A DNA stretch of 64,000 nucleotides from Daphnia pulex (GCF_021134715.1 NC_060017.1:1488001-1552000), one strand, 5' to 3'; positions 50,097 through 61,995 are shown, counted from the stretch's first letter. The notes: generated from the letters alone by a model not told the origin. Numbers and translations are program-made.

Positions 50097-51120
50097 TCAC
50101 ACAGCTTTTGTAGCGTGTAAAGCATAATTGATATCAGTTGATTTTATCCAATCCCAGTTGTTAAGGAATGGATTGTAAGTGTATCCGCGGAGCTGTCGCA
50201 GCTGGCAATTATCTGCAAATTTTCATCAAATTTTAGCAACCATAATGACAGTTATGTTTACTTTGTTAGGACGTATACTTTTATCAAGGATGGAAGTCAT
50301 TTCATCAAGAGTGATAAATTTATTCCAATCATGAGTTCCTCTTGGCACAACGTTCATGATGTATTCTGCACCACATATGACCAGTGCCCAAGATGCAACA
50401 GTTCTGTTTTGTGTTGTAATAAAAAGCGAACCACCTGGCTAGAAAAATAATGGCCGGTTATTAAAAGCCTATTATTTTTAAAAAGCCAGTAAATCAAATA
50501 CTTTGAGGGATTCACTGCATTTTTCGATAAACAATTCCGGATTGTCCACATGCTCAACAACTTCGGATGCAATGACTGCATCGAAGAGAGTCGAATTGCA
50601 TGTTTGGAAATGTTCAATAGTTTTTGCTTCATAGGCTACGTTTCTCAGGTTAATTTTTTTAGCGTGACGATGAGCTTCTTCAATGTTTTCTTCGCTTGGA
50701 TCAATCCCTGTAACCTCGGCGCCTAGACGACCGAGACTCTCAGTCAAAATACCCGCTCCACACCCGACATCGAGTACTTTGAATCCGGCCAAAGGAAATG
50801 CCTGACTAGCGTTCGCAACAGTTGATTTTTGACGAGAACGAATGCCTTGTTCAAAAAACGGCGTCCTGTGAGGGAATAGCGAAAGTTTTTTTAAAACACA
50901 ATTCGAGTTTGCGTTCACGGAAAGAAAATTTATTTTAATTGGCCTACCTTAATTTGTTTAGCGAATGTATCGCTTTGAGTGGTCCGTTTACATCCCACCA
51001 TTCGCTTGCCATTCCACTGAATTTTTGAACCTCGCTTACATTTACTGTGGATTTTGCTGTGGATTTTAGTGAAACGTTTCTAGACAAATGCGGAACTATG
51101 GTTGTTAAACGTTCCAACAT
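50097..51120 (-). CDS. COQ3: Ubiquinone biosynthesis O-methyltransferase COQ3, copy a
   Basis: Mitochondrial SAM-dependent methyltransferase that performs both O-methylations of the coenzyme Q ring. Four exons: 50948-51120, 50502-50865, 50279-50438, 50097-50212; 270 residues, with a short presequence-like N-terminus. Family blocks: KFSGMASEWWDVNGPLKAIH, SAM motif I LDVGCGAGILTESLGRLGA (from about residue 89), GIDPSEENI, the ASEVVEHV block, PGGSLFITT, VPRGTHDWNKFI and the C-terminal GYTYNP / NYALHA. The ATG at 51118-51120 is the first in the exon. The intron phases (2, 0, 1) are identical to copy b. It is head-to-head with HPDL. Confidence 0.93.
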
Positions 51121-51798
51121 TTCTCCTTTTTTAAACTTATGGCTGGGTAAGATTTTCAAAAAAGTACCGATAAAATGCTATGCTGTACGTTTTACGTAAC
51201 AATTGATTATTAAAAACGCTGACAGTTTTTGCGATGAGTGTGACACGTTCTAAGACAGTGAAATAAGGTGTATTCAAGCACAGTTTCAATAACAGACCAG
51301 AACAAAGTCAGTGGTAAAACGCGATTAACGCTAGTTGTTTTTCAACTCTTTCCATTTCAACTTTGGTAAAGCTGTGGCCTAGTTAACTCTATTTAAAAAA
51401 AGTTGAAGTAAAAGTTTCTTTAGATTTCACCGTAAGAGAGCCTGTTAAAGGACACTTGTTTCGAAAGTAGTCGGTTATGAAGATTTACGCAACGGACCAG
51501 TCTTGCAAATCCAATCCGAATCCAATCCGAAACACAACGTCGGGTCCTTTTGTTACCACATGTGAAGTGAATGAAATTTAACCGAAAAAAAAAAACTTTC
51601 TATAAACTTAAAATCAAAAAACCATATTTTGTCACCGCCGTACCTGCTAAACTTGTTTAAAACATGCTCTTTGCAAAGAAACAATCACAATCACGTTGAG
51701 AATTTTCAATAGACACGAACCATCAGTTTGAGCTTGTTGATTCTTCAAGAGTCTCTCTTTTTTCTTTAGACCATTAATACAATTCTGATTTGAATCGA
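51121..51798. promoter_or_regulatory. Shared divergent promoter region COQ3a / HPDL
   Basis: 678 bp between opposed start codons of two coenzyme Q pathway genes. No open frame. A single bidirectional control region is plausible and would coordinate head-group synthesis with methylation (inference); no element was identified with confidence. Confidence 0.4.
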
Positions 51799-53213
51799 AT
51801 GCATCTAAGCGCATTACACCATGTCGAGCTGTGTGTGGCTAACGGAAAAAAGATCGCTTCGTATTTCACTGAGAAACTCGGATATTCTCTCAGAGCACAA
51901 AGAGATACTGTACTAAGCAAACAGTGGGTGGTTGGAAGTCAGAAATCTACATTCGTCGTCACGGAAAAGAAGACAAAATTTCAACAGGAACATGTGCCAT
52001 TTTCTTACTTCTCTGCGCCTCTTCGCCAAGTCGACTCTGTATTTAATGTGGCTTTGGAGGTGAAAAATTTGGAATCTGTAACTGAAAGAATGCAAAATGT
52101 AGGAGGAAAACTATTTCACCCGGTAACAGAAGTAGAAGACCAGAGTGGAAAAGTGAGATATTCAATTGTCAGTTCCTGTTGCGGCAATATAGTGCATACT
52201 CTTTTGGACAAGTCACAGTACAAAGGATCGTTTCTGCCCACTTTCGATGAATCATTTACAACCCGTGGTGAAGAGAAAATAACCCACATAGATCATCTAA
52301 CTTATGTTTGCCATCCCGGAGAATCACCGGGCATCATTCAGTGGTATCAAAGTTGTTTGGGGATGCAAAAATTTAAAACCAACCCAACAGAGGATCTTAC
52401 AGAAGGCTTAGTGATCAAAGATGGAGTTGGTATGAGGCTACGAGTTATGGACTATTGGCCTTGTGCCGAGTCTGGCATTTGTAATTCCGATCCCAGCAAT
52501 GGCATGGACGAAACGTCGTTGAAAATTGTCATCGCAGAGTCCCTTCCAGGAATAGGTAAATTTTATAAACCTTTTTTTTTTATTATTATTCTCACGAATA
52601 ATACCGAACACGTGATTTCTAGAAAATTTGCACATAAATGCTTTCCTTGACGGTCATGGAGGACCAGGACTTCAACACATCGGTCTTAGCACCCTTGACA
52701 TCACCAGCTGCGTGGATAGCATGAGCCGCAAAAAGGTTTCATTCCGAACACCACCTGCAGCCTATTATCGTAACGTACGTAATGTCCGTTTTTAAAAAGA
52801 ATTTTGCTCACACATTCTTTAATGGAATTTGTTAAACCTTAAATGAAACCCAGAAATGGAAAAGAAATGAAATAGAAGCGGCAGGCTACGACATTAACAA
52901 ATTCGAGCAATTGGGAATTCTCATTGACTCCGAAGCGGATACAAATGCTAAAGACAATCAAGACAAGTGAGATTTTGTGTTATATTTAACTGCTTCATTA
53001 TAAACTGACCTTTCGTGTCGTTTTGTCATTTTGAACAGGTTTCTGCTGCAGATTTTTACACTTAATTTATTCAAGGAAGAAACTTTTTTTCTAGAACTGG
53101 TTCAAAGAAAAGGAGCTCGTGGGTTTGGAGCCGGCAACGTAACGGCACTAGCACGTTCAATAGAGGAAGAACGGCAGGTCTTAAAAAATCCAAATGCCGT
53201 CTGTAATTTATAA
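51799..53213 (+). CDS. HPDL: HPDL, 4-hydroxyphenylpyruvate dioxygenase-like (4-hydroxymandelate synthase)
   Basis: Mitochondrial non-heme Fe(II) dioxygenase; human HPDL makes 4-hydroxymandelate, a precursor of the coenzyme Q head group. Four exons: 51799-52555, 52623-52774, 52854-52966, 53039-53213; 398 residues (human 371). The iron triad is visible: His166 ([13 protein letters not shown]), His271 ([10 protein letters not shown]) and Glu360 ([18 protein letters not shown]). It is HPDL and not the tyrosine-catabolic HPD because of [11 protein letters not shown], the [14 protein letters not shown] block, IAESLPG and FLELVQRKG, all HPDL-specific. It lacks the HPD C-terminal tail. It sits between COQ3a and COQ10, which supports the CoQ role. 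Confidence 0.93.
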
Positions 53214-54137
53214 TACATAACAAAAATTAATTGATGCGTATGTAAGCGATGTAAGGGAGATTGTCTAAAATAATAATAATTGAAGATATCAAAGCTTCCA
53301 AACCAAATACATGGTCCGAACTATTCAGAGATTTCTAATGTGCACTGGTATCCTATTATACAACAGAAATAACTTTACACTTGTACTTTGTACTCGGCTT
53401 AAAATTGCATTCGATCATTGCAATTTAATTACTGCCACAAGGCATTATATTTGAAAAATTGGCGACATGCGAAATGGCACGTGTGACTGAAAATCATGCT
53501 TGAAAACGATTGTGTTTGTATTTTTTTTGTGTACGCCTTCAGTCCGGATTATCGGGGCTTTGTTATTACCAAAAACAATTAACTTAACAAAAAAAAATAA
53601 TAATTAATAATAATAAGATACGTCTAGCCGGTGGGGTGACCCAAATAACATCAGAGAAAGTTGTTTGGTCACATTTAAGAAAAAAAAACTTATTTACTTA
53701 CTTATTAAACTCGCCTTTATTAGAATAAAATATTTATCGTGTTATTCCGATAGGCAAAATTTAATATTCAACATGAATTTCTAAAGGTACTGAAAGTAGG
53801 CTGCTTTAACGATAGATTTCAGACTAGTTATACGTAAGATAAGTTGTGCTAACTTTAAGTCGTGATTCGTAAACGCACAGCACCGCGTTACATTAATCAT
53901 GGTCATGATGTTTCGTCAGACCAAAGGTTTCTGACCCGTATAACAGGTTGCTAGTAGAACCAAAACGAAAAGAGAGAAAGAGAGAATTGGAAAGCAGCAG
54001 TTTTAGTCTTTCTCGGTCTTTCTTTATTAACTAGTCTCCAATGTTTTACTTAAACTGCTCGTGTATCGCTGTTACTCACTTCATAGTTGTTAAAAATTTG
54101 ATTTTAACTAGTTTGTGGTAGAAAAACGTTCGCAACC
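53214..54137. other. Spacer HPDL / COQ10
   Basis: 0.92 kb with the HPDL 3' UTR and the COQ10 promoter. AT-rich; no reading frame or repeat stands out. Confidence 0.4.
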
Positions 54138-55027
54138 ATGATTTCGCTATCAGTTAATAGAATGGCAAGGTTTCCTTTGCTGTCTTTTACTGCCACAATA
54201 GGAAACCCTGTTAGGTTTCATGCTCCGACTGGAACGTATTCAGTTGGTTTCTCAAAGTACAACCCTTTCTTAAGACATACCATTAAGACACGCGTGCCAT
54301 TTTTAATCTCTTTTTACTTTTTACACAGGGAATTAATTCGTCATCGGTGTAACTGGACACAAGCGGGCAATCGTGGAACTATTCTATCTCAAAAGTCAAG
54401 AGCAATTCAACCTCTTCCATTCATAGTTATCTCACAACGTAACTTTAAGTTATCCGGGGGACTGAGAAATGATAGAAAAGATTTTTCTGAAAGGAAAATT
54501 CTCGGGTATTGGATAAAAATACATTTAAAAAATAAATAACATTGCTGTAGACAGAATCTCTTTAACGTGATTTTTACAGGTACTCGATGGAGAGACTTTT
54601 TAATATAGTGGCTGAGGTTGAGCAATATAAACATTTTGTTCCATATTGCATGAATTCAGTAGTCACTTCCCGAACTTCAGCAGAACGATTTACAGCTGAT
54701 TTAACAATAGGCTTTCCACCGTTGGTGGAAAACTATACAGCTAGCTTCATGCTAACATCACCAACATTAGTGAAATCCGTTTACATACAGGGAAATCTGT
54801 TTAATCATCTGGAAACAATATGGAAATTCAGTCCTGGACCTAACGGAGATCCTAAAAGTTGTACCTTTGATTTCTACATGTCCTTTGAATTCCGTTCTTT
54901 ACTGCATACTCAACTATCACAATTGTTTTTTGATAAAGTTGTGAATAAAATAACTGATGCGTTTACAGAAGAAGCAAAAAGGCGTTACGGACCACCGTCC
55001 ATAACTAACCAGCGATCGTATGTATGA
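54138..55027 (+). CDS. COQ10: Coenzyme Q-binding protein COQ10 (START fold)
   Basis: Mitochondrial lipid-binding protein that delivers coenzyme Q to its sites of synthesis and respiratory use. Three exons: 54138-54256, 54329-54505, 54580-55027; 247 residues (human COQ10A 247). The basic N-terminus looks like a presequence. Core blocks: FSERKILGYSMERLFNIVAEV, YKHFVPYCMNS, GFPPLVENYTA, GNLFNHLETIWKFSPGP, and FEFRSLLHTQLSQLFFDKVV. The 72-bp intron 1 has a strong T-rich acceptor but is in frame and stop-free, so its retention would only add 24 residues; the choice is inferred. Confidence 0.92.
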
Positions 55028-55531
55028 ATAAACTGATTTTCCTTCGTCAAAAGTCTCAAAACCCAGTTTGTTCTTAAACTTCCAGTCGACTTGACAGCCT
55101 TATTACAACAATTCTATCATAACGACAAAATTTTACATTTTATGTTGAAAAAAACGTTTTGTTTAAAGAATTTACGTTTATTTTTGTCTTACCTTGATTA
55201 TCAGTATGTGTGATATCTTGATAATTGATTGAAGCTGAACAAGTTTCACAAAGATTTCCGTCGACAACTTGTAAATAGGGACCAATATCTGTAGGCTTAT
55301 GTAAAATTTCTTTGATCCGGTGATGTTAGCTGCATAAAAAACAATTAAACGCTAAAACAGTTGGCAACAATTTTGAAAAACAATTACGCATAGCGGAATC
55401 GAAATTCTATTAACATTTTCATCAATACTTTTATTACACATTGTCGAAGTATTCAACCCGATTTATCGCAACAACATAAAAAAGGAGAATAGATTTGTCT
55501 CATTCTCGAACATTTGTCTCTATAGAAAAAT
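55028..55531. other. Convergent 3' region COQ10 / COQ3 copy b
   Basis: 504 bp between convergent stop codons, AT-rich, consistent with two 3' UTRs. Confidence 0.45.
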
Positions 55532-56606
55532 TCAATTCAGATTTTGTATCACATCATCTGTTACTACCTGAGACGATTTTGTAGCGTGTACAGCATAGTT
55601 GACGCTGGTGGTTCTTGACCATTTCCATTTGTTCATAAAAGGGTTGTAAGCCATGCCACATATTTGTCGAAGCTGGCATCCACCTAAAGTATGCAGTAGA
55701 ATATATATAAAACACATATTTCAGAACATGTTTCATGGTAATTCAAAACATACTGCTATTAATGTAGTCTATTAGTTCATCAGGAGTGATAAACTTATTC
55801 CAATCATGTGTTCCTCTTGGTACAACATTGAGAATATATTCTGCACCACAAATGGCAAGGGCCCAAGAAGCAGGAGTCTTATTTAAAGTTGTTATGAATA
55901 AAGAACCTCCTGGCTAGAAAAGTATGTCAGTTATGAAAGTCTGTTCTGGTAGTTGTACAAAAAATTAAATACTTTGAGTAATTCAGTGCATGTTTGGATG
56001 AAAAATTTTGGATTTTCTACATGCTCAATGACTTCAGATGCAACAACTGCATCAAAGGTGGTTGACAAACTAGTGTTTAATGCTTGAAAATGTTCAATGG
56101 TATTGACTTCAAAGGTCACATTCTGAAGCCTCATTTTATTAGCATGAAGAGAGGCTGCTGCAATATTTTCTTCACTTGGATCAATTCCTGTAACACTTGC
56201 TCCCAAACGGCCCAGACTTGTGCTCAAAATTCCACCACCACATCCTACATCCAATATGCTACATCCTGCCAATGGACTTGTCGGAGAATTGTTAACAACA
56301 GCTGATTTTTGATGAGAGCATATTCCATTTCGGATGAATGGAACTCTAGGAAGAAAAATCATTAGGTTTGAAAAATAAAGTGCAAAACATATGTTGTAAG
56401 TGGGGCTCACTACAACATAGATATGGTTACCTTAGTTTATTTAAAGAGTGTAACCCACTGAATGGTCCATTAACATCCCACCATTCCTTTGCCATTTTAC
56501 TGAATTTCTGGATTTCATTTTCACTCAGCGTTGATTTGATTGAATAGTTTCTTACAGACGACAGGCCTCGGACTGGGAGAGAAGTAACACAATGCTTCAG
56601 CAACAT
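55532..56606 (-). CDS. COQ3: Ubiquinone biosynthesis O-methyltransferase COQ3, copy b
   Basis: Second COQ3 gene in the same orientation as copy a, with the two intervening genes on the other strand. Four exons: 56431-56606, 55973-56345, 55754-55913, 55532-55683; 286 residues. SAM motif I reads ILDVGCGGGILSTSLGRL, followed by GIDPSEENI, ASEVIEHVENP, PGGSLFITT and VPRGTHDWNKFITP. Intron positions and phases equal copy a, but the proteins differ at many positions and the C-terminus is longer here (ends VIQNLN), so the duplication is old and both copies have been kept under selection. Whether they divide the two methylation steps or tissues is unknown. Confidence 0.93.
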
Positions 56607-58493
56607 TGTAGCTGTGAATCCTGTGATTGTAGTTTCAACTTTCAAATGCTCGTCTCAGGATTTCGATTTCTGTTGTGACTCGATGTGTCTGCTATCCTGT
56701 GTCTAATGTTGTGCAAACGACAGTGATGCCATTTCGTTGCAAAGAACCACAAGTGGTTCTTTCCGCGAAAGTTTTCGCGGAAAAGTTTTTTTATTTGTTT
56801 TGTAGTTATGTTGTTTTTGTATATTTTCGATTTTTGAAAATAAAATAATTTAGTTCTGTTTATTTTTTGAGTGGTAGTTTACTCAGCACTCAATCAGTCA
56901 ACTAGCCGAAAACAACAGCGGCAAAAAAAAATTTCGTGCCTTAAAAAAAGTCTTTAGATTTCCCGAAATCATAGCTTACAGCTAAAAATGAACATTCGCC
57001 GACTCAACCGCCGTCAAGTGGAATCGTTTTTCTCTCTCAATGTTTGTTCTCGTGCTCAATTGAATTTCAGTCCATTTAAATGTAATTGCTCTTTTGTTAG
57101 CTTATCAAAAAATGTTACATTATCTTAACTATCGGTTGATCTGCGTCGTTGCGGACGGATATTCACACAGAGCGAAATCAAATATAAAAGAGAACATTCA
57201 CTTTGAAATCGGTGCTGGGCTGACGGAACGAGCTAGAAGAGCCTCTTATGGCTTGTATAGTTTTTCTTTCCCAGTGGAGATTGAATTTGGCACGAGATGA
57301 CTAGGAATGAGGTCAACAAAGATCCGGTTGACTGGTCCAATAAGTACCTACAAAGTGAAAGTGGTTAATCAAATTAGTACTGACAAGAAATCGTAGTCTT
57401 TCCTAAGTGTAACTTTATATCTCTAGTAAATAATTAACACGCAAAGGAATTAAGGAAATCGGACACAAAATCGTAAAAGTAAACGACCATTTGACGACAA
57501 AGAACAAGTAAATTCAAAAGTTTTGGCTCGATGCGCTAAAAGATAACGACTAGAAGACATTTTTATTTTTAAAAAATGTTGGATGGTCAAACAGATTTTC
57601 ATTTTTTTTTCAATAATTTTCAATAAGCAATTTGAAAAATCCATGAAAATTTTTGTATGTTGTGACTTGTTTGTCTTTGAAAGTCACTTAACAGCTTTCC
57701 ATGCCTCCACGGCAACGTAGTCATGGAAAGCTTCGTTCACTTGCGGAAAATAAATCAAGTTTTTAGTGGTTTCTCAGGTCCTATTCCGCTTTTAAGAAAC
57801 GGAATGTCACAATGCCAGTAAACAATCTTTGTTTTTAAATTTCCGTAATATCTTGAAGCTGGACTCACTTGAACGAATAGAAATCCCCCGCTTTCGATTT
57901 CTCTATTGAAATGCAAAGTAATATTCAAGTCTGTATCTACGGAGTAATATTTGGTACTTTCGCTTATTAGACACTCAATCATGAAAAATGACTTTCTCAT
58001 TAGAACTTGATTTTTTACAGTGACCCAGAACATTTTCTGAAATGATCACAAGTTGAAGGACTCCGTGACACAGAACTTTGTTTATTTAGGAAACACTAGC
58101 TGATGAAGGTATAATAACTACGAAATTCATCACATGACAACCGGTCTAGATGCGATTGTCTGTGCATTGCTTATGACTCAGACAACTACTATAAATGATG
58201 TTTGTCATTGAGTATTGCCGATAACTGACTAGTAGGGATATCTACGGAAATTTTACTTTCGCTTGGACTTTCAACGTGGCTTTCTCATTGAAACTTGATT
58301 TCTATTGCCATGCCCCAGAAAAATGTAGATTTGCCTTACGGATTTGTCAGCGACTTTCAGTCACATCCATAGTGGGTTAAGGATAGGAAATAAAAGCAAG
58401 TAAAAACTCCAGATTCCAACTAATCACAAAACAGCGGTACACTGGAATTGAGCTCGTTTGGATGGTGGTGTCCATCATTTTTTTACTTGTCGA
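56607..58493. other. Intergenic region COQ3 copy b / FAR
   Basis: 1.9 kb with the promoters of two divergent genes. Contains a 92-codon ATG-initiated minus-strand frame (57755-58033) that matches no family I know, and a degenerate direct repeat sharing a gactttctcatt-type core at about 57985 and 58280. Not enough to call a gene. Confidence 0.4.
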
Positions 58494-60518
58494 ATGTCAG
58501 AAAATACAAATATGGAGCAATTAAGTATACCCGAATTTTACAAAGGCCGATCCGTGTTCATCACCGGCGCAACGGGTTTTATGGGCAAGGTGTTAGTGGA
58601 GAAGCTTTTACGATCCTGCCCCGAAGTTGATCGAATTTACTTGTTGATGAGACCATCAAAGGGCCAAAGTGTCGAGTGTCGTCTTGAGGATCTAATCAAC
58701 AATCAGGTACGGATTTTAAATTCTTATTTTATACGAATTGTCACAAAAGTGATTTTTTTTTACAGATATTCGACGGGGTCAGGAAACAAGAGCCAAATGC
58801 ATTGACGAAAATTGTAGCCGTGACAGGCGATGTGACCCTGCCCGGATACGGGTTATCGGCATTCGACTTGAATCTATTGATTGAAAATGTTTCTATCGTC
58901 TTCAACTCTGCCGCTACCATTAAATTCAACGAAGAACTCAAAGATGCCATCGAGATGAACGTCAAAGGTCCTATGCAGTTACTAGAAATTTGCCGACAGA
59001 TGAAACGCCTTGTGGTAGCATCTCATAATTAACAGAGTTTTATAACGCCAATATACGTTTTAATTAACTCTTACAGGCTTTTGTTCACGTATCGACGGCT
59101 TTTAACAATCTCGACCGAGAAGAAATGAAAGAACAGGTTTACCATTCGAAAGTTGATCCCGTCAAATTGATTCAATTGCTTGACTGCCTTGACGACAACG
59201 CAGTGAAAAAGATCGCACCACAGTAAGAGCTTTATTAAAATGTTCTTGCAAGCGAAACCAATTTAATCTTTTACTACCATTTACTGTCAAGACTTTTGGG
59301 AAATTCCCCCAACACATATACCTACACAAAAGCATTGGCCGAGCAACTTCTCGAGGAACAATGCGGAAGCGTTCCATTGGCAATTGTAAGACCCTCAATA
59401 GTTACTGCAGCCCTCAAAGAACCCGTTCCCGGTTGGGTTGACAATTTCAACGGGGCAACAGGTGAAAATTATTGATTGGCACACACGAGTATCATTTTAT
59501 TGAGACAGCCTTTATTGTCTTATAGGAACGATCGCTGCGGTCGGGAAGGGATTTTTCCGTGTCATGAAAATCAACGCAGATCTAGTCGCAGACATAATTC
59601 CTGTTGATTACCCTATCAATTTAATGATTTCCGTGGCTTGGCACTTAGCCACTCGCAGGTATAACAATCAAATATTTTTTCGAAATAAAATCCCGACAGC
59701 TACATGGTGACCAATGATTGACGTGGAATTTTCTGTTAGACCAAACGAAGTACCGGTTTACAGCTGTACAACTGGTCATCGAAACCCTTTAACTTGGGGT
59801 GGTCTGAAACGTTGTACCTTGCAGTCTTGGTTGAAATTCCCTGCCCAAGATATGATGTGGTACCCTAGCGCCCTTTACACAATTAACGACGCTTGGTACA
59901 AAATGAACGAAGTTTTGTTCCATACCATTCCGGCACACTTGTTCGACTTGTTTTATTCTATGACGGGCAAACGCACTCGATGGGTACGATCCAATTAATT
60001 ATCAACAAATTTCCCGAGAGAAAATTCCTTATGTCTTTCGTGATTGCTAATAGGTCCGAATGTATGCCAAAGCAACTCTAGCATTTTCTACATTGGAGTT
60101 TTTTACGACGCATCAATGGAGATTCCTTAGTAATAACCCGATTCGTTTGTTGGAGGAAATGTCCAACCAAGACAAGAAAACTTTCTATTTTGATGTCCGC
60201 GAAATTGAATGGAAAAGCTACTTCGATGTTTTCATACAGGGAGCTCGGCGGTTCGTTCTTAAAGACGACCCAAGCACTCTGCCCCTCGCAAGACGCAACC
60301 TTAGCAGGTATAGTTGTAAATTCATAAAAACAAGAACCAGCGATTATTATTTTTAATCGTGGCGTTGGCCAATTTGCAGGCTGTACGTGGCACGGATGTT
60401 TCTGCGTCTACTTTTTTTCTTCGGTTTATTCACTGTATTGTGGCGCTCTTTTAGACCATTTTTACTACCTGTAACTGCAGTGTTCTTCTTAACAGAGTTT
60501 TTATCTGATAAGTCTTAA
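58494..60518 (+). CDS. Fatty acyl-CoA reductase (FAR family)
   Basis: NADPH-dependent reductase turning fatty acyl-CoA into fatty alcohol for waxes, ether lipids or cuticular lipids. Eight exons: 58494-58706, 58766-59014, 59077-59222, 59292-59461, 59526-59658, 59740-59983, 60054-60307, 60380-60518; 515 residues, the usual length. The Rossmann motif is TGATGFMGK (24-32), the active site is YTYTK (Tyr212, Lys216), and the substrate-specificity block is [21 protein letters not shown]. The C-terminal FAR_C domain ends in a hydrophobic segment ([12 protein letters not shown]), suggesting an ER or peroxisomal membrane anchor. Start MSENTN is the first in-frame ATG. Arthropods have many paralogues, so no symbol is given. 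Confidence 0.92.
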
Positions 60519-61348
60519 GCAAAGACAACGACGAATCAAACCTGAAGAGGTAAATCAGCCGGTTGTTTTACTTATCCTTACAACACGTAAAAATAGCATT
60601 CCTCTTTCATTTCTCCTCGTCGTCGTACGTAACCGTTTCCCTTGATTTTAAATAGTTAAATTGCGCTTTATAGTATTTAGCATGTTCAGCGAAGATGCCA
60701 AATGTTGTTGAGTATAGATTCAGCATTTTAAATCACCTAAGTTACAAGCCCTAGGATAAGGCTATCTAATATCTGTAAGTTTTATGTAGAACTTAAAAAT
60801 CATTCCTTTTTCAAAATACCTTCATTTTAGACATTTTGGCTAGTATTGCGCCATTGAATTTTGCATTAAACGTGTTCAAAAGGTTTTTGAGGAACGTTTT
60901 ACAGCTAACAAGTAATTAAAAGTCGTTCATGTAAACAATTTAATTCAACAAAATTAATTTCAACATTAGCCTTTGAAGATAATTCAACCGATAACGGAAA
61001 GATTTCTGTGAAATAAAATGTTCAAACCCCTCAAAGAAAAAAGACAAAATATCCTGTAAATTTCCGAGTTCGTCTTCCGAGATATGCGTCATCTAATCGT
61101 TGCTTGTATTGCGCAAACGCAATCATTACTGTGTAGTACTCATTAATGCATTGATATGATTTCTTGAGATTTTATTTTGTAAAAGAATATACGTATAATT
61201 GCCACCATCCCCAGAAAAGTTGCTCAAAAATAGTTCCCTTTCTTTGTTTGCTACAAAAACGTCTAATTTTATGTTAAAATGTTGATTGTAGAAAATATGC
61301 GATTTGTATAACAAATTATTACATATAATAAACATAATATATTGACGA
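60519..61348. other. FAR 3' UTR and intergenic
   Basis: 0.83 kb, AT-rich, no gene or repeat recognised before the direct repeat begins. Confidence 0.4.
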
Positions 61349-61633
61349 ATTGTAGCCTACATGTTGATTAGCAGACAAAGCAGCCCCACGAAAGGACTAA
61401 GGTTAAATCTTCACCAACTCGAAACCGAAAATTGAAAAATTTCTGATTAGCGTTAAATTAAATTGATTAGGAGTTAATTTTTTTAAATTGATTTATTTCT
61501 TTTGATAGGAATATGATATGATTTATTTTTCTTAAGGGATTGTAACTTTAGAGCTGTGAAAAGTGTCGAGTAGGTGGTACGTCGTTATTTGGAACGTGTC
61601 AAAACGAATGACCGGATCTTTGTTACATTAGTT
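61349..61633. repeat. Direct repeat, unit 1
   Basis: About 285 bp starting attgtagcctacatgttgat and ending at the ttacattagtt block. It matches unit 2 with roughly 90 percent identity by eye, with a short insertion (cgtcgttat region) absent from unit 2. No coding frame or terminal repeats. Confidence 0.9.
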
Positions 61634-61718
61634 ACTAGATGCCCTGGCTAAACCTGCGCGGCTAAGGTTGCAAAAAATATATCTTTTCTTTTCTCAATAT
61701 CTTTTAGCTTAATTTCTA

Positions 61719-61995
61719 ATTGTAGCCTACATGTTGATTAGCAGACACAGCAGCCCCACGAAAGGACTAAGGTTAAATCTTCATCAACTTGAAACTAAAA
61801 ATTGAAAAATTTCTGATTAGCGGTAAATTAAATGGATTAGGAGTTAATTTGTTGATATTGATTTATTTCTTTTGATAGGAATATGATATGATTTATTTTT
61901 CTTAAGGGATTGTAACTTTAGAGCTGTGAAAAGTGTCGAGTAGGTGGTAGTTGGAACGTGCCAAAACGAATGACCGGATCTTTGTTACATTAGTT
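61719..61995. repeat. Direct repeat, unit 2
   Basis: Second copy of the ~0.28-kb unit, offset by about 370 bp. It ends just before the Na,K-ATPase pseudogene fragments, so it may mark the edge of the rearranged segment. Confidence 0.9.

Noticed and set aside
51799-53213. Calling this gene HPD (tyrosine catabolism) instead of HPDL
   Set aside because: Sequence blocks around the iron ligands follow HPDL, and the HPD C-terminal tail is absent.
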